From NCBI RefSeq assembly GCF_050433385.1, contig NZ_JBNPXI010000014.1:47077-111076 (forward strand): a DNA stretch of 64,000 nt. Direction: 5' to 3'. Below are positions 1 to 8,048 of the stretch, in pieces. The stretch's first letter is position 1. Every line of letters begins with the position of its first letter. This DNA comes from Brassicibacter mesophilus (lineage in GTDB: Bacteria > Bacillota > Clostridia > Tissierellales > Proteiniboraceae). The position numbers and the translations under genes are program-made. The notes beneath the pieces were generated by a model. The model had not been told where the DNA came from. It worked only from the letters and a program-made list of their open reading frames with translations, and did no database searches.

Positions 1-2
1 AG

Positions 3-110
3 GACAAGCTTGACTCTTTAAAAACAAAAGATGAATATAAGCACTACATGATAGGAGAAGGTGGAGCATACAACAGAATGAGAACGAAAAGAGGTGTAAT
101 GAGATTATGA
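3..110 (+). CDS. C-terminal end of an upstream phage gene (partial)
   Basis: An open frame enters from the left edge and stops at 108-110, giving 35 residues rich in Lys, Arg and Tyr. The stop overlaps the ATG of the next gene (ATGA), the usual coupling in this phage operon. Too little is present to assign a function. Confidence 0.55.
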   Translation, partial: DKLDSLKTKDEYKHYMIGEGGAYNRMRTKRGVMRL

Positions 111-298
111 ATACACTAATGCATGAAATTAAAATGACTATAGCTAAGATTAAGAACTTAGAAAAAAACAAACAAACTAATAATGCAGAGATAATAGAAA
201 CAGAAGTATCAAATGAAAGAAACAAGCTAAATGAATTAATAAAGATAGCGAAACACGAACATCTAAAAGCAAATTGTATAGAGATGATAAGGGGGTAA
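107..298 (+). CDS. Small phage protein of unknown function
   Basis: 63 residues, highly charged and predicted alpha-helical, with many Lys, Glu and Asn. Its start overlaps the preceding stop and its own stop lies a few bases before the next GTG start, so it is part of a tightly packed early or replication operon. No family is recognised. Tight spacing on both sides supports a real gene. Confidence 0.6.
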   Translation: MNTLMHEIKMTIAKIKNLEKNKQTNNAEIIETEVSNERNKLNELIKIAKHEHLKANCIEMIRG

Positions 299-302
299 TG
301 AA

Positions 303-611
303 GTGGAATTGAAACTACCAGTTCTACAGAAAGACGATAAATGGGAAGAACACATGGATAAAGTAGAAGAAGAAAGTCTAGAGCTTTATGATGCAATAGA
401 AGCACTAAGTTATTATGAAAATATAACAGAAAAACAACTATTACATATAGCTGAAGAAGCACTAGACAATATAGAGGTTTGTATCGGAATACTGGACAAG
501 CTAGAGAAGATAGATAAAAGAATAGTAAAAAAAGCTAATGCGAATCACATCAAAAAACTATTAGAGAGAGGTTGGAAGTTTAAGAAGTTATTAACGATAA
601 AAGAGGATTAG
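303..611 (+). CDS. MazG-like / phage nucleotide pyrophosphohydrolase-type helical protein
   Basis: 102 residues starting at GTG 303 behind a GGGGG-type ribosome binding site at about 290. It is all-alpha. Residues 20-34 contain an EEESLELYDA helix and residues 51-63 an EEALDNIEV helix, resembling the paired acidic helices (ExxE and ExxD) that bind Mg2+ in MazG-type NTP pyrophosphatases common in phages. If so, it would hydrolyse nucleoside triphosphates. The match is by motif only; another small helical phage protein is possible. Confidence 0.5.
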   Translation: MELKLPVLQKDDKWEEHMDKVEEESLELYDAIEALSYYENITEKQLLHIAEEALDNIEVCIGILDKLEKIDKRIVKKANANHIKKLLERGWKFKKLLTIKED

Positions 612-615
612 GGCA

Positions 616-674
616 TGTGCTAAGGGGTATCCTTCTAAAGTTTGGCGACTCGGTCGGATACTCCACAAAGCACA
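616..674 (+). other. Long imperfect hairpin upstream of rusA
   Basis: TGTGC (616-620) pairs with GCACA (670-674), and GGGGTATCC (624-632) pairs with GGATACTCC (656-664) apart from one wobble. The ribosome binding site AGGAGG of rusA lies just after it (691-696). There is no U run, so it is not a simple terminator. It may be an RNA-processing or translational control element. The sequence shows only the pairing. Confidence 0.45.
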
Positions 675-701
675 CACATCTTAAGTATACAGGAGGTAAA
701 A

Positions 702-1115
702 ATGGTAAACAAGATTAGTTTTGAAATACCAGGAGAACCAAAGGCAAAAGCAAGACCAAGAATGACAAAGCAAGGCATAGCATATACGCCTAAACAGACT
801 GTAGAATACGAAAATTGGGTTAAACAATGCTATTGCATTACACATAGAGATAAAAAGCTTACAGGGCAAATTAAAGCAGAGATAACAGCATACTTTTCTA
901 TCCCTAAGAGCACAAGTAAGAAAAAAAGAAAAGAAATGATAACGGGTGAAATAAGGCCTACTAAAAAGCCTGACACAGACAATATAGCAAAGATAATACT
1001 AGACAGTTTAAATAACATAGCGTTTGATGATGACAAGCAAGTAATAGATTTAAGAGTATCAAAGCTCTATAGTGAGAATCCGAGAGTTGAAGTCGAAATA
1101 TCAGAAATTATTTAA
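702..1115 (+). CDS. rusA: RusA-type Holliday junction resolvase
   Basis: 137 residues. The ATG at 702 is preferred because AGGAGG lies at 691-696. The protein has the RusA layout: an N-terminal KAKARPRM basic strand (about 14-21), a YTPKQTVEYENW segment, and the catalytic acidic cluster KKPDTDNIAKIILDSLN with FDDD (about 88-113). The family resolves four-way DNA junctions as a dimer using Mg2+ and is common in phage replication and recombination modules. It sits between a MazG-like gene and an unknown phage gene. Confidence 0.9.
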   Translation: MVNKISFEIPGEPKAKARPRMTKQGIAYTPKQTVEYENWVKQCYCITHRDKKLTGQIKAEITAYFSIPKSTSKKKRKEMITGEIRPTKKPDTDNIAKIILDSLNNIAFDDDKQVIDLRVSKLYSENPRVEVEISEII

Positions 1116-1129
1116 GAGGGGGAACTATT

Positions 1130-1555
1130 GTGAAAAAAATAAGTGAAAACATAGATTTATCAAAGAAAGTATTAGATATAAATATCGAGAGCCCAATATT
1201 TAAATGCATGTTATATGACTTAAATAAAGAAATTCAAAGATGTATTGATAAGGTATATGACCAAGAGTTTGAAGCAGGAGAAATTTCCTTGAAATTAACT
1301 TTAGAAATACCAGATGGCTACAAGGAATTTCCTAAAGTCAATGAGCATGGCGAAATGGTAAGCGAGTTATATAAATACAGAAAACCTAAATTTGAACATA
1401 AAGTTACTACAACATTGAAGAAACAGTATAAGCAAGAAGGAGTCTATGCAGAGGAAAGAGAGGTTAAATTTGAAGATGGGCAGTATATTGCGGTTCCAGT
1501 GAAAGATCCGCAGATAAATATTTATGATTTAGAAAGATTACATGCAGAGGAGTAA
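1130..1555 (+). CDS. Phage protein of unknown function next to rusA
   Basis: 141 residues from GTG 1130 with AGAGGGGG just upstream. The N-terminal half is helical; the C-terminal half alternates beta-like stretches (ISLKLTLEIP, FEHKVTTTL, GQYIAVPVKD). No catalytic motif or membrane segment is visible. The position after rusA and before an HNH protein places it in the replication/recombination block. I do not recognise the family with confidence. Confidence 0.7.
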   Translation: MKKISENIDLSKKVLDINIESPIFKCMLYDLNKEIQRCIDKVYDQEFEAGEISLKLTLEIPDGYKEFPKVNEHGEMVSELYKYRKPKFEHKVTTTLKKQYKQEGVYAEEREVKFEDGQYIAVPVKDPQINIYDLERLHAEE

Positions 1556-1570
1556 AGCGAGGTGGTATAG

Positions 1571-2218
1571 ATGCATTACCACAGCAAAATATTAGGAATA
1601 AAGGAAGATGACAAAGGAACACATCTAAAACTACTAATACCAGGAGAGCAAGTGCAAGATAAGATACTAAGAATAAGAAGTGGCAATATAATTAATTCAG
1701 AAATAAGGATAGATGATAACAGGACCATATCAGCAGAGCAAAGGAAAAAAGTATATGCAACTATTCGAGATATAGCTAATTATACAGGACATATGCCTGA
1801 GGAACTCAAGGAATTGATGAAGTACAACTACATGATTGAAAGCGGAGAAAATTATTTTTCGCTTTCAGACTGTAGTATAACAACTGCAAGATTATTCATA
1901 AACTATTTAATTGAATTTTGTTTTCAGTGGGATATACCTATACTAGATTCTGGACTAGATAGAACAGATGATATTGGAAAGTATCTTTGGTTGTGTATCA
2001 AGTACAAGAAATGCTGTATATGTGGAGGTAAAGCAGAGATACATCATTGGGATGCTGTAGGGATGGGAAATAACCGAAAAAAAATCGATGATAGTAATCA
2101 TAGGAAAATTGCTTTATGCGAAAAACATCATATGTTTGCAGTTGATGCAGTACACAATGAAGGAAGAGATAGTTTTGAAAAGAAGTATCACGTTTACGGA
2201 ATAATTTACAAAGAATAA
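1571..2218 (+). CDS. Putative HNHc-type phage nuclease
   Basis: 215 residues from ATG 1571. The C-terminal third has a zinc-binding HNH layout: CCICGG (about 152-157), then IHHWD (162-166), a conserved Asn/His stretch, and CEKHHMFAVD (about 182-191). The N-terminal two thirds is a helical domain. This fits the HNHc-like nuclease found in replication and recombination modules of Firmicutes phages, presumably cutting phage DNA intermediates. The HNH assignment is firm; the exact role is inferred from neighbours. Confidence 0.75.
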   Translation: MHYHSKILGIKEDDKGTHLKLLIPGEQVQDKILRIRSGNIINSEIRIDDNRTISAEQRKKVYATIRDIANYTGHMPEELKELMKYNYMIESGENYFSLSDCSITTARLFINYLIEFCFQWDIPILDSGLDRTDDIGKYLWLCIKYKKCCICGGKAEIHHWDAVGMGNNRKKIDDSNHRKIALCEKHHMFAVDAVHNEGRDSFEKKYHVYGIIYKE

Positions 2219-2258
2219 ACTTTGGGGCATAGAGTGTTATTTATTTTCGGTAAATACA

Positions 2259-2295
2259 TGCTATAGGGTGGTGTGGCTCCAGTTACTCTATAGCA
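2259..2295 (+). other. Hairpin abutting a ribosome binding site
   Basis: TGCTATAG (2259-2266) and CTATAGCA (2288-2295) form a perfect 8-bp stem with a 21-base loop, ending directly before AAAGGAGG (2295-2302). It could adjust translation of the following gene. There is no poly-U, so it is not a classic terminator. Confidence 0.4.
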
Positions 2296-2309
2296 AAGGA
2301 GGGTAAACA

Positions 2310-2543
2310 ATGTCAAAGTGTTACCGACCTAATTGTAAATGTGACGAAATTAAGAAAAAATATTGTTTATTTAAAATGAATAAAAAGCAATTTACTATAT
2401 ACAAAGCAATACACCAAAAAGAAATATGTCCAGAGTGCGGAGAATTGACCATAAACGCAAAATATAAGGGTGTTGATATAAAACTATGTACAAGCTGTAA
2501 GCATGGCTTAGAAAGCAAGTACAGGGGGCGAAAGATATGTTAG
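2310..2543 (+). CDS. Small zinc-ribbon phage protein
   Basis: 77 residues with two cysteine pairs forming a zinc ribbon (CPEC at about 40-43 and CTSC at about 60-63) and an additional Cys-rich N-terminus (CYRPNCKCD). It is strongly basic. Such small zinc ribbons usually bind nucleic acid or protein partners. A good AAAGGAGG ribosome binding site precedes ATG 2310. No specific family is assigned. Confidence 0.7.
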   Translation: MSKCYRPNCKCDEIKKKYCLFKMNKKQFTIYKAIHQKEICPECGELTINAKYKGVDIKLCTSCKHGLESKYRGRKIC

Positions 2544-2629
2544 CTGTATTTGTATTCGGAATGGCAGTAGGTGTTTTTATAGTAGCATTAGCATTGAATA
2601 TACATGCAGATTTTATAGATAGAGAATAG
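2537..2629 (+). CDS. 30-residue single-pass membrane protein
   Basis: ATG 2537 overlaps the end of the previous gene, with GGGGGCG upstream. The peptide is MLAVFVFGMAVGVFIVALAL followed by a short polar tail ending in DREstop: one hydrophobic helix. Overlap with its neighbour and good spacing suggest it is translated. The role is unknown; small membrane peptides are common in phage early operons. Confidence 0.55.
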   Translation: MLAVFVFGMAVGVFIVALALNIHADFIDRE

Positions 2630-2653
2630 AATTAGTATAAGCGAGGTGACTAG

Positions 2654-3052
2654 ATGAAGCTTATAGGCACATATCAAGATTTACTTAGAGAAATAGAAAT
2701 GTATGAAAATAGATTAGATGACTTACAAAGAGAAGATTACGCACTAAGAAGAATAGAGTTCAATAAAATAGCACTAGATATGTATATGGATAGAAAACAT
2801 AAGATAGATAATGAAACAGCAATAATACAAGCTATACTTGAGGACAAGAGGGAGACTCAAAGACAAATACTTAATAAGATTGAACATCTAGAAGGGCTAG
2901 AATATAAAATAGCTTATAAAAGGTTTATAGAGGGTAAGACATTAAACGAGATAGCAGAAGAATTACACATAAGCGAAATATATGCAAAGAAGAAATCTGC
3001 TAAGATAGGAAGAGTATACCAAAAGTATACTGAAAGTGAAAAACAACCATGA
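2654..3052 (+). CDS. Phage late-gene regulator, sigma-70 region 4-like
   Basis: 132 residues. The first 85 are coiled-coil-like (LLREIEMYENRLDDLQRED onward). The C-terminus carries a helix-turn-helix resembling sigma region 4.2 (GKTLNEIAEELHISEIYA, about 98-115) followed by basic residues. This is the architecture of ArpU/RinA-type late transcription activators located just before terminase genes. It probably switches on the packaging, head and tail operon. A terminator and a structured intergenic region follow. Confidence 0.75.
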   Translation: MKLIGTYQDLLREIEMYENRLDDLQREDYALRRIEFNKIALDMYMDRKHKIDNETAIIQAILEDKRETQRQILNKIEHLEGLEYKIAYKRFIEGKTLNEIAEELHISEIYAKKKSAKIGRVYQKYTESEKQP

Positions 3053-3137
3053 TAAAATGGTATTGTAGAATAATATAAAAAATAAAGGCTTATTATTCTA
3101 ATTCTTCTTATAATCAAAGGAATACATTACAATAAAG

Positions 3138-3188
3138 AACATCTTCAAAGCAGTTTGTTCCCCCTTTCTGCTGAGAAGGTGTTTTTTA
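3138..3188 (+). terminator. Rho-independent terminator after the late regulator
   Basis: AACATCTTC (3138-3146) pairs with GAAGGTGTT (3175-3183) and an inner GCAG/CTGC pair stacks on it. A run of T follows at 3182-3187. It separates the early/recombination operon from the structured region downstream. Confidence 0.75.
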
Positions 3189-3203
3189 TATCAAATCAAA
3201 TTG

Positions 3204-3410
3204 TAGCAGGCGTCTTGTTGCTTAATACCTACGAACCTGCGTGACGGTGCGACTAAGTATATTTATATATACGCCTTCGGGTCAAGTAGGAACCGTCTTT
3301 TTAGGCTTTTTAGGTGGCTGAAAGTTTATGATATGGGGCTTGTGTATCGCAGGCGAAAAGTAGCCAATAAGTGAACGTGCTTTATAAAATAATGGTTCTA
3401 CCTAAACTAT
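3204..3410 (+). ncRNA. Candidate structured phage RNA in a 377-base gene-free gap
   Basis: The gap 3053-3429 has no convincing ORF but dense complementary segments: CCTAC (3228-3232) with GTAGG (3286-3290), and GACGGT (3243-3248) with ACCGTC (3292-3297). These interleave as a pseudoknot. TTTAGGT (3309-3315) with ACCTAAA (3400-3406) would enclose the downstream part. It is bounded by a terminator on the left and the next gene's RBS on the right. I do not recognise a named RNA class; the pairing is seen, the RNA is inferred. Confidence 0.4.
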
Positions 3411-3429
3411 TTAACAAGGAGTTGAGAGC

Positions 3430-3639
3430 ATGGAGAAGCATAGATGTAAAGTTAAATTTCATAACAATAAAATAGTCTGTGCATCAGAGATTCTATGCTC
3501 AGAGTGTCCGCAAGTAAAGGAATGTGAAGATATAGACTTATACATAGATGGTAAATATGAGTGTTCAAAAGAACTTATGGCACATGATAGCTATAAACGT
3601 AAGGGAAAGAGAATAGTTCAAACGAGGTGGAGAAAGTGA
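3430..3639 (+). CDS. Small Cys-containing phage protein
   Basis: 69 residues from ATG 3430 behind AAGGAGTTGAG. Cysteines occur as CASEILCSEC and CEDIDLY (about 16-35) with a further Cys at about 47, suggesting metal binding. The C-terminus is very basic (YKRKGKRIVQTRWRK), so nucleic acid binding is possible. Its stop overlaps the next gene's GTG. Function unknown. Confidence 0.6.
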   Translation: MEKHRCKVKFHNNKIVCASEILCSECPQVKECEDIDLYIDGKYECSKELMAHDSYKRKGKRIVQTRWRK

Positions 3640-3788
3640 AAATACTAGGGTGGTATAGTTTTATATTCTTAATTACAGTAATAATGCTTATGATATCTGA
3701 TAACAAAAACAAAGGTGCGATAAGAGTTGTAGGTGTAATGCTTTATATCCCAATAATAACATATGTAGCACTGAATTTATTTAAGTAG
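3636..3788 (+). CDS. 50-residue two-helix membrane protein
   Basis: GTG 3636 overlaps the preceding stop (GTGA), with GAGGTGGAG upstream as ribosome binding site. The peptide has two hydrophobic segments, WYSFIFLITVIMLMI (6-20) and VVGVMLYIPIITYVAL (31-46), separated by SDNKNKGAIR. A small hairpin membrane protein of unknown function. Confidence 0.55.
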   Translation: MKILGWYSFIFLITVIMLMISDNKNKGAIRVVGVMLYIPIITYVALNLFK

Positions 3789-3796
3789 GTGGCAAT

Positions 3797-4174
3797 ATGT
3801 TAAAGAGTTGTAAGTATTGTGGAAGAATACATGAAAAGAAATATGATTGTGGGATGAAACCCAAGAGAAAGAAACCAAATAATGATACTAATAAGTTTAG
3901 ATGGTCTAGAAGGTGGAGAGAGAAAAGAAATGATATAGCAGAAAGAGATAATTATCTATGTCAATTAGCTATAAGAGAGAATCCACCTAGATATATCTAT
4001 ACAGATTTAGAAGTACATCACATAATACCAATAGAAGAAGATTGGGACTTAAAATTAGATGATAGCAATTTAATTACATTATCTGAAGAGTATCATGAGA
4101 AGGCAGAGAGTGGAGAGATAAGTAGAGAGTACTTACAAAGTATTCTACAAGAACAATATGGTTATGAGTATTAG
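3797..4174 (+). CDS. HNH endonuclease adjacent to the terminase
   Basis: 125 residues. Residues 5-8 (CKYC) and 15-18 form a zinc knuckle. A basic stretch (PKRKKP, RWSRRWREKR) precedes the HNH core: RDNYLCQLA (about 51-59), LEVHHIIPI (about 72-80) and LDDSNLITLSEEYHEK (about 87-102). HNH proteins just upstream of terminase are common in HK97-type phages and can be needed for terminase cleavage and packaging. Catalytic His residues are present. Confidence 0.85.
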   Translation: MLKSCKYCGRIHEKKYDCGMKPKRKKPNNDTNKFRWSRRWREKRNDIAERDNYLCQLAIRENPPRYIYTDLEVHHIIPIEEDWDLKLDDSNLITLSEEYHEKAESGEISREYLQSILQEQYGYEY

Positions 4175-4190
4175 AAAGGTGAGGGGTAAA

Positions 4191-4448
4191 ATGAAAGTTA
4201 AAATTAATATGAATGACAAAGTAAAAGTAAAACTAACCGATTATGGAATTATGTTGTTGAAGAAAAGGCATGATGAATTAAATAAAAGAATCAAAGAGAA
4301 TGGTGGCAAAGGTAATTCATTTGAACTAAAACTAGATGAAGATGGATATTATGAAACACAACTATGGAGTTTGATGGAAAAGTTTGGAGAACATTGTGGG
4401 TTAGCAAAGGAATATCCATTTGAAATAGGTATAATAATCGAAAACTGA
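4191..4448 (+). CDS. Conserved-type phage protein of unknown function
   Basis: 85 residues starting at ATG 4191, chosen because GAGGGG lies 6 bases upstream (an earlier in-frame ATG at 4158 overlaps the HNH gene). It contains an N-terminal KVKVKLTDYGIMLLKKRHDE segment typical of small proteins next to phage terminases. No enzymatic motif is visible. Function unknown. Confidence 0.65.
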   Translation: MKVKINMNDKVKVKLTDYGIMLLKKRHDELNKRIKENGGKGNSFELKLDEDGYYETQLWSLMEKFGEHCGLAKEYPFEIGIIIEN

Positions 4449-4560
4449 AACAGTATCCCCCCAGGGGTTCAATGTTAAAAAAATGAAGCTCGTGGATACC
4501 ACGTGTCCATATCGCTGCATAATTTATTCCCACATCAGCTTTTGAAAGGAAGTGAAATTA

Positions 4561-5124
4561 ATGCCAACACCACCAAAACCATTTACAGTATTAAAAGCAG
4601 AAGGAAAATCACATAGAACTAAAAAAGAATTAAAGCAAAGAGAAGAAGGAGAGAAAGCTCTTACCACTGGTGTAGCATTAAAGGAACGACCAGCGGTAAG
4701 AGATAATCCAGTAGCACATAAAGAGTTTTTAAGGCTTAATAAATTATTAAAAAATATCGAAAAAAACGATGCAATCTACGAACCGGTCATCAACAGGTAC
4801 TGCATGATTCAAGCTGAATGTGCCGTGTTTGATGAAAGAAGAGAAGAACTATACAACCTAATTCAAGAACTTAAAGATGAATATGATGAAGTTACTTTAA
4901 ACATGGACTCTGATGAAAAATCATCTTTCCTACTGGAATACTCTAAAAACATGGGTAAATTGTCAACTACCATGATTACCTTAGATAAACAACTCCAATC
5001 TAAACGAAAAATGCTTTTAGATATAGAAAAAGAGAACATAATGACGATTGCTGCAGCGCTAAGGAGCATACCTAAAAAAGTAGATGAAGGTGAAAACCCA
5101 CTACTAAAGGCATTGAAGGGATAA
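4561..5124 (+). CDS. terS: Phage terminase small subunit, P27 family
   Basis: 187 residues from ATG 4561 (AAAGGAAG upstream favours this over 4552). The N-terminus PTPPKPFTVLKAEGKSHRTK and KEL/R-rich linker are typical of P27-type small terminases. The centre is helical (about 55-130) and the C-terminus ends in ALRSIPKKVDEGENPLLKAL. The small subunit recognises the packaging site and loads the large subunit. It overlaps terL by one base. Confidence 0.85.
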   Translation: MPTPPKPFTVLKAEGKSHRTKKELKQREEGEKALTTGVALKERPAVRDNPVAHKEFLRLNKLLKNIEKNDAIYEPVINRYCMIQAECAVFDERREELYNLIQELKDEYDEVTLNMDSDEKSSFLLEYSKNMGKLSTTMITLDKQLQSKRKMLLDIEKENIMTIAAALRSIPKKVDEGENPLLKALKG

Positions 5125-6815
5125 TGATTAGAGAAAGCAGGGCCTATAAATATGCTCAATGGTGTTTAAGCGAAGGCAATCGTAAAGTTGGTAAGTATGT
5201 AAAAAAACAAGCTCAATCATGGGTAGATATTGTAGATGGTAAAAATGAAGAAGCATTTGTAGATGAAGGTACAGTAACTAGGATAAATAATCTATTAAAA
5301 CTTATGGTGCATCCTGATTTACTCTGCCCCATGGATGAGGGAATGGAGGATTATGCCTGGTTACTTATAATTGCAACACTATGTACAAAACTTAAAAATG
5401 ATAAGAATAGAGATATAAGATACTATACAACCGCTTTATTGTTAATTAGTCGTAAGAATTTTAAGACTTTTTATGCAGCGGTTATTTTTATACTCTTAAT
5501 GCTAACAGATCCACAGTTTAGTAGATTTTTCTCTGTTGCTCCAGATTTAAAGTTATCTAAAGAGTTGCAGATTGCGATAAAGAAAATTATAAAATCAAGT
5601 CCAGCACTTGCGGATGATGGGGTATTTAAGATATTAAGAAGTGAAATTAGATGCTTAATAACAGACAGCGAGTATACCCCATTAGCATATAGCGAAGATA
5701 AGATGGACGGTAAACTTGCTAATGCATTCCTAGCAGATGAAGCAGGTGCTATGGATAGTTATCCAATAGAGGCTATGAGATCATCACAGATAACTTTATT
5801 TAATAAATTAGGAATAATACTGAGTACTCAATATCCTAATGATAACAATGGAATGATTGATGAAATAGATATTTCTAAAAAAACACTTGATGGGTTAAGA
5901 GATAGCAAAAGAAGATTCTCTCTACTATATGAACCAGATGATGAATTTTTGGTTGATGATAAATGGATGACAGAGGACCTAGTAATATATCAGAGCAATC
6001 CTGTTGCAGTATCAAACAAGTATATCTTTGAAGCAATTAAGGAAATGCGTGAAGATGCTATAGACTATGAAAACAAAAGAGAAAACTATCTTTGTAAACA
6101 TAATAATATTAAGTATAAAGGACTTGGCGTTGAAGGATATATTGAAATTACTAAAGTTAGAGAATGCAAAGTTAAAGATGATAAAGAGTTTTGGAAAGGC
6201 AAAAGAGTATGGTTAGGATTAGACTTATCACAATCAGACGATAATACAGCTTTAGCTATGATTACAGAAGATAAAGGGCTTATTTATGGCAAAGTATGGG
6301 GATTTATCCCTGAGGATAAAAAGAGACAAAAGAGTAAAAAAGAAGGTGTTGACTACGATAGATTAATAAGACAAGGTGTATGTTTTGAATGTGGTGGGGA
6401 AGTAATAGATTATTTATTCATAGAAGGCTTTATACTAAAGCTTGAAGAAGAATATGGCGTAGAAATAGTGCAAATTGGATATGACAGATATAATGCGATT
6501 AGCACAATACAGAAACTAGAAGCTGCTGGACATGAATGCGTTGAAATAAAACAGCATTCAAGCGTTCTTCACATGCCTACAAAATTATTAAAAGAGTTAA
6601 TTTTAAGTAAAATGTTTAAGTATTTTGAGAACCTTATGCTAGAAATTAACTTTCAAAACTCTAGATGTACAGAAGACACTAACTTAAATAAATACGTAAA
6701 TAAGAAGAAGTCAGAAGGTAAAGTAGATATGGTCGTAAGTTTAATCAATGCTATGTATCTGTTACAGCAAGATATGCTATATGGCGTTGATGATTTTGCA
6801 GTACAAGTTGTATAA
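5124..6815 (+). CDS. terL: Phage terminase large subunit
   Basis: 563 residues, usual length for the lambda/HK97-type large terminase. An N-terminal ATPase region has an atypical Walker A around SRKNFKTF (109-116) and Walker B AFLADEAGAM (201-210). The C-terminal nuclease domain begins near VWLGLDLSQSDDNTALAM with its catalytic Asp. It translocates DNA into the prohead and cuts it. ATG 5124 overlaps the small subunit stop. Confidence 0.93.
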   Translation: MIRESRAYKYAQWCLSEGNRKVGKYVKKQAQSWVDIVDGKNEEAFVDEGTVTRINNLLKLMVHPDLLCPMDEGMEDYAWLLIIATLCTKLKNDKNRDIRYYTTALLLISRKNFKTFYAAVIFILLMLTDPQFSRFFSVAPDLKLSKELQIAIKKIIKSSPALADDGVFKILRSEIRCLITDSEYTPLAYSEDKMDGKLANAFLADEAGAMDSYPIEAMRSSQITLFNKLGIILSTQYPNDNNGMIDEIDISKKTLDGLRDSKRRFSLLYEPDDEFLVDDKWMTEDLVIYQSNPVAVSNKYIFEAIKEMREDAIDYENKRENYLCKHNNIKYKGLGVEGYIEITKVRECKVKDDKEFWKGKRVWLGLDLSQSDDNTALAMITEDKGLIYGKVWGFIPEDKKRQKSKKEGVDYDRLIRQGVCFECGGEVIDYLFIEGFILKLEEEYGVEIVQIGYDRYNAISTIQKLEAAGHECVEIKQHSSVLHMPTKLLKELILSKMFKYFENLMLEINFQNSRCTEDTNLNKYVNKKKSEGKVDMVVSLINAMYLLQQDMLYGVDDFAVQVV

Positions 6816-6830
6816 GAAGGTGGTGATAAA

Positions 6831-8048
6831 TTGAGATGGCCATGGCAAAAAGAAGAAAGAGCTGATGAAGTAACTCCTAACATTGATTCTGCACTTTTAC
6901 AAGCTCTATTAGGAACTACAACAGTAACTAAAAAAGAAGCCTTGAATATACCTAGTTTAAAAAGTTGTATTAATTTTATAGCTGATACAGTATCAATGTT
7001 ACCTATTAAGCTTTATAAGGACAATAATGGAAAGGCTGAGGAGGTTAAAGGCGATGTAAGAGTAACATTATTAAATGATGATACAAAAGACACTTTAGAT
7101 GCAGTACAATTTTGGAGAGCATTAATAACAGATTATTTTTTAGGAAAAGGTGGTTATGCTTACATAAATAAGAGCTTTAACAATGTTGCAAGCTTACATT
7201 ATGTAGATGAAACCTATGTGTCAACCATTAAAAATACTGACCCTATTTACAAATCATACAAAATATTAGTAAATGGACAAAACTATTGGCCCCACGATTT
7301 TATAAAAATATTAAGGAATACTAAAGATGGAGCAGAAGGTATTAGCATCATAGAAGAACATAACCTAATACTAAGTGTTGCCTATAATTCATTAATTTTT
7401 GAAGAAACTCTAGTGAAGAAAGGTGGAAACAAAAAAGGTTTTGTTAAATCACCTAAAAAATTAACTCAAGAGGCTATGGACAAATTGAAGGAAGCCTGGA
7501 GACAGTTATACAGTAATAACACTGAAAATGTTGTTATACTTAATGAAGGACTTGACTTTCAAGAAGCTTCAAATACAAGTGTAGAAATGCAGTTAAATGA
7601 GAATAAAGAGACTAATTCAGCTGAAATATGCAAGATAATTAATATTCCTGAGAATATTATAAGAGGTACAGCTACATCACAAGAATATACAAATGGTTTT
7701 AAAATGGGTGTAATGCCAGTGTTAAGAACAATAGAATGTGCTTTAAATAGAGACTTGCTTCTTGAAAAAGAGAAAAAGTCTTTTTATTTTGCATATGATA
7801 CTAAAGAAATGCTAAAAGGTGATATAAGAGAGAGATTTGAAGCATACAAGACAGCTATTGATGCTAATTTCATGCAAATAGATGAAGTTAGATACATGGA
7901 AGATCTTCCAGCACTTGGACTTGATTGGATTAAGCTAGGGCTTGATTCTGTGTTATATAATCCTAAGACTAAGGAAGTTTACACACCTAACACAGATAGG
8001 TCAAACAAAATAGACGATTTGAAAGGTGGTGATAATGTTGAGGATTGA
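6831..8048 (+). CDS. Phage portal protein (HK97 type)
   Basis: 405 residues from TTG 6831 with AAGGTGGTG upstream. The start RWPWQKEERADE, the segment ALNIPSLKSCINFIADTVSM and the middle VAYNSLIFEETLVKKGG are typical of HK97 portal proteins. The dodecameric ring forms the DNA entry vertex and the attachment point for connectors. It overlaps the protease gene, as usual in this gene order. Confidence 0.93.
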   Translation: MRWPWQKEERADEVTPNIDSALLQALLGTTTVTKKEALNIPSLKSCINFIADTVSMLPIKLYKDNNGKAEEVKGDVRVTLLNDDTKDTLDAVQFWRALITDYFLGKGGYAYINKSFNNVASLHYVDETYVSTIKNTDPIYKSYKILVNGQNYWPHDFIKILRNTKDGAEGISIIEEHNLILSVAYNSLIFEETLVKKGGNKKGFVKSPKKLTQEAMDKLKEAWRQLYSNNTENVVILNEGLDFQEASNTSVEMQLNENKETNSAEICKIINIPENIIRGTATSQEYTNGFKMGVMPVLRTIECALNRDLLLEKEKKSFYFAYDTKEMLKGDIRERFEAYKTAIDANFMQIDEVRYMEDLPALGLDWIKLGLDSVLYNPKTKEVYTPNTDRSNKIDDLKGGDNVED

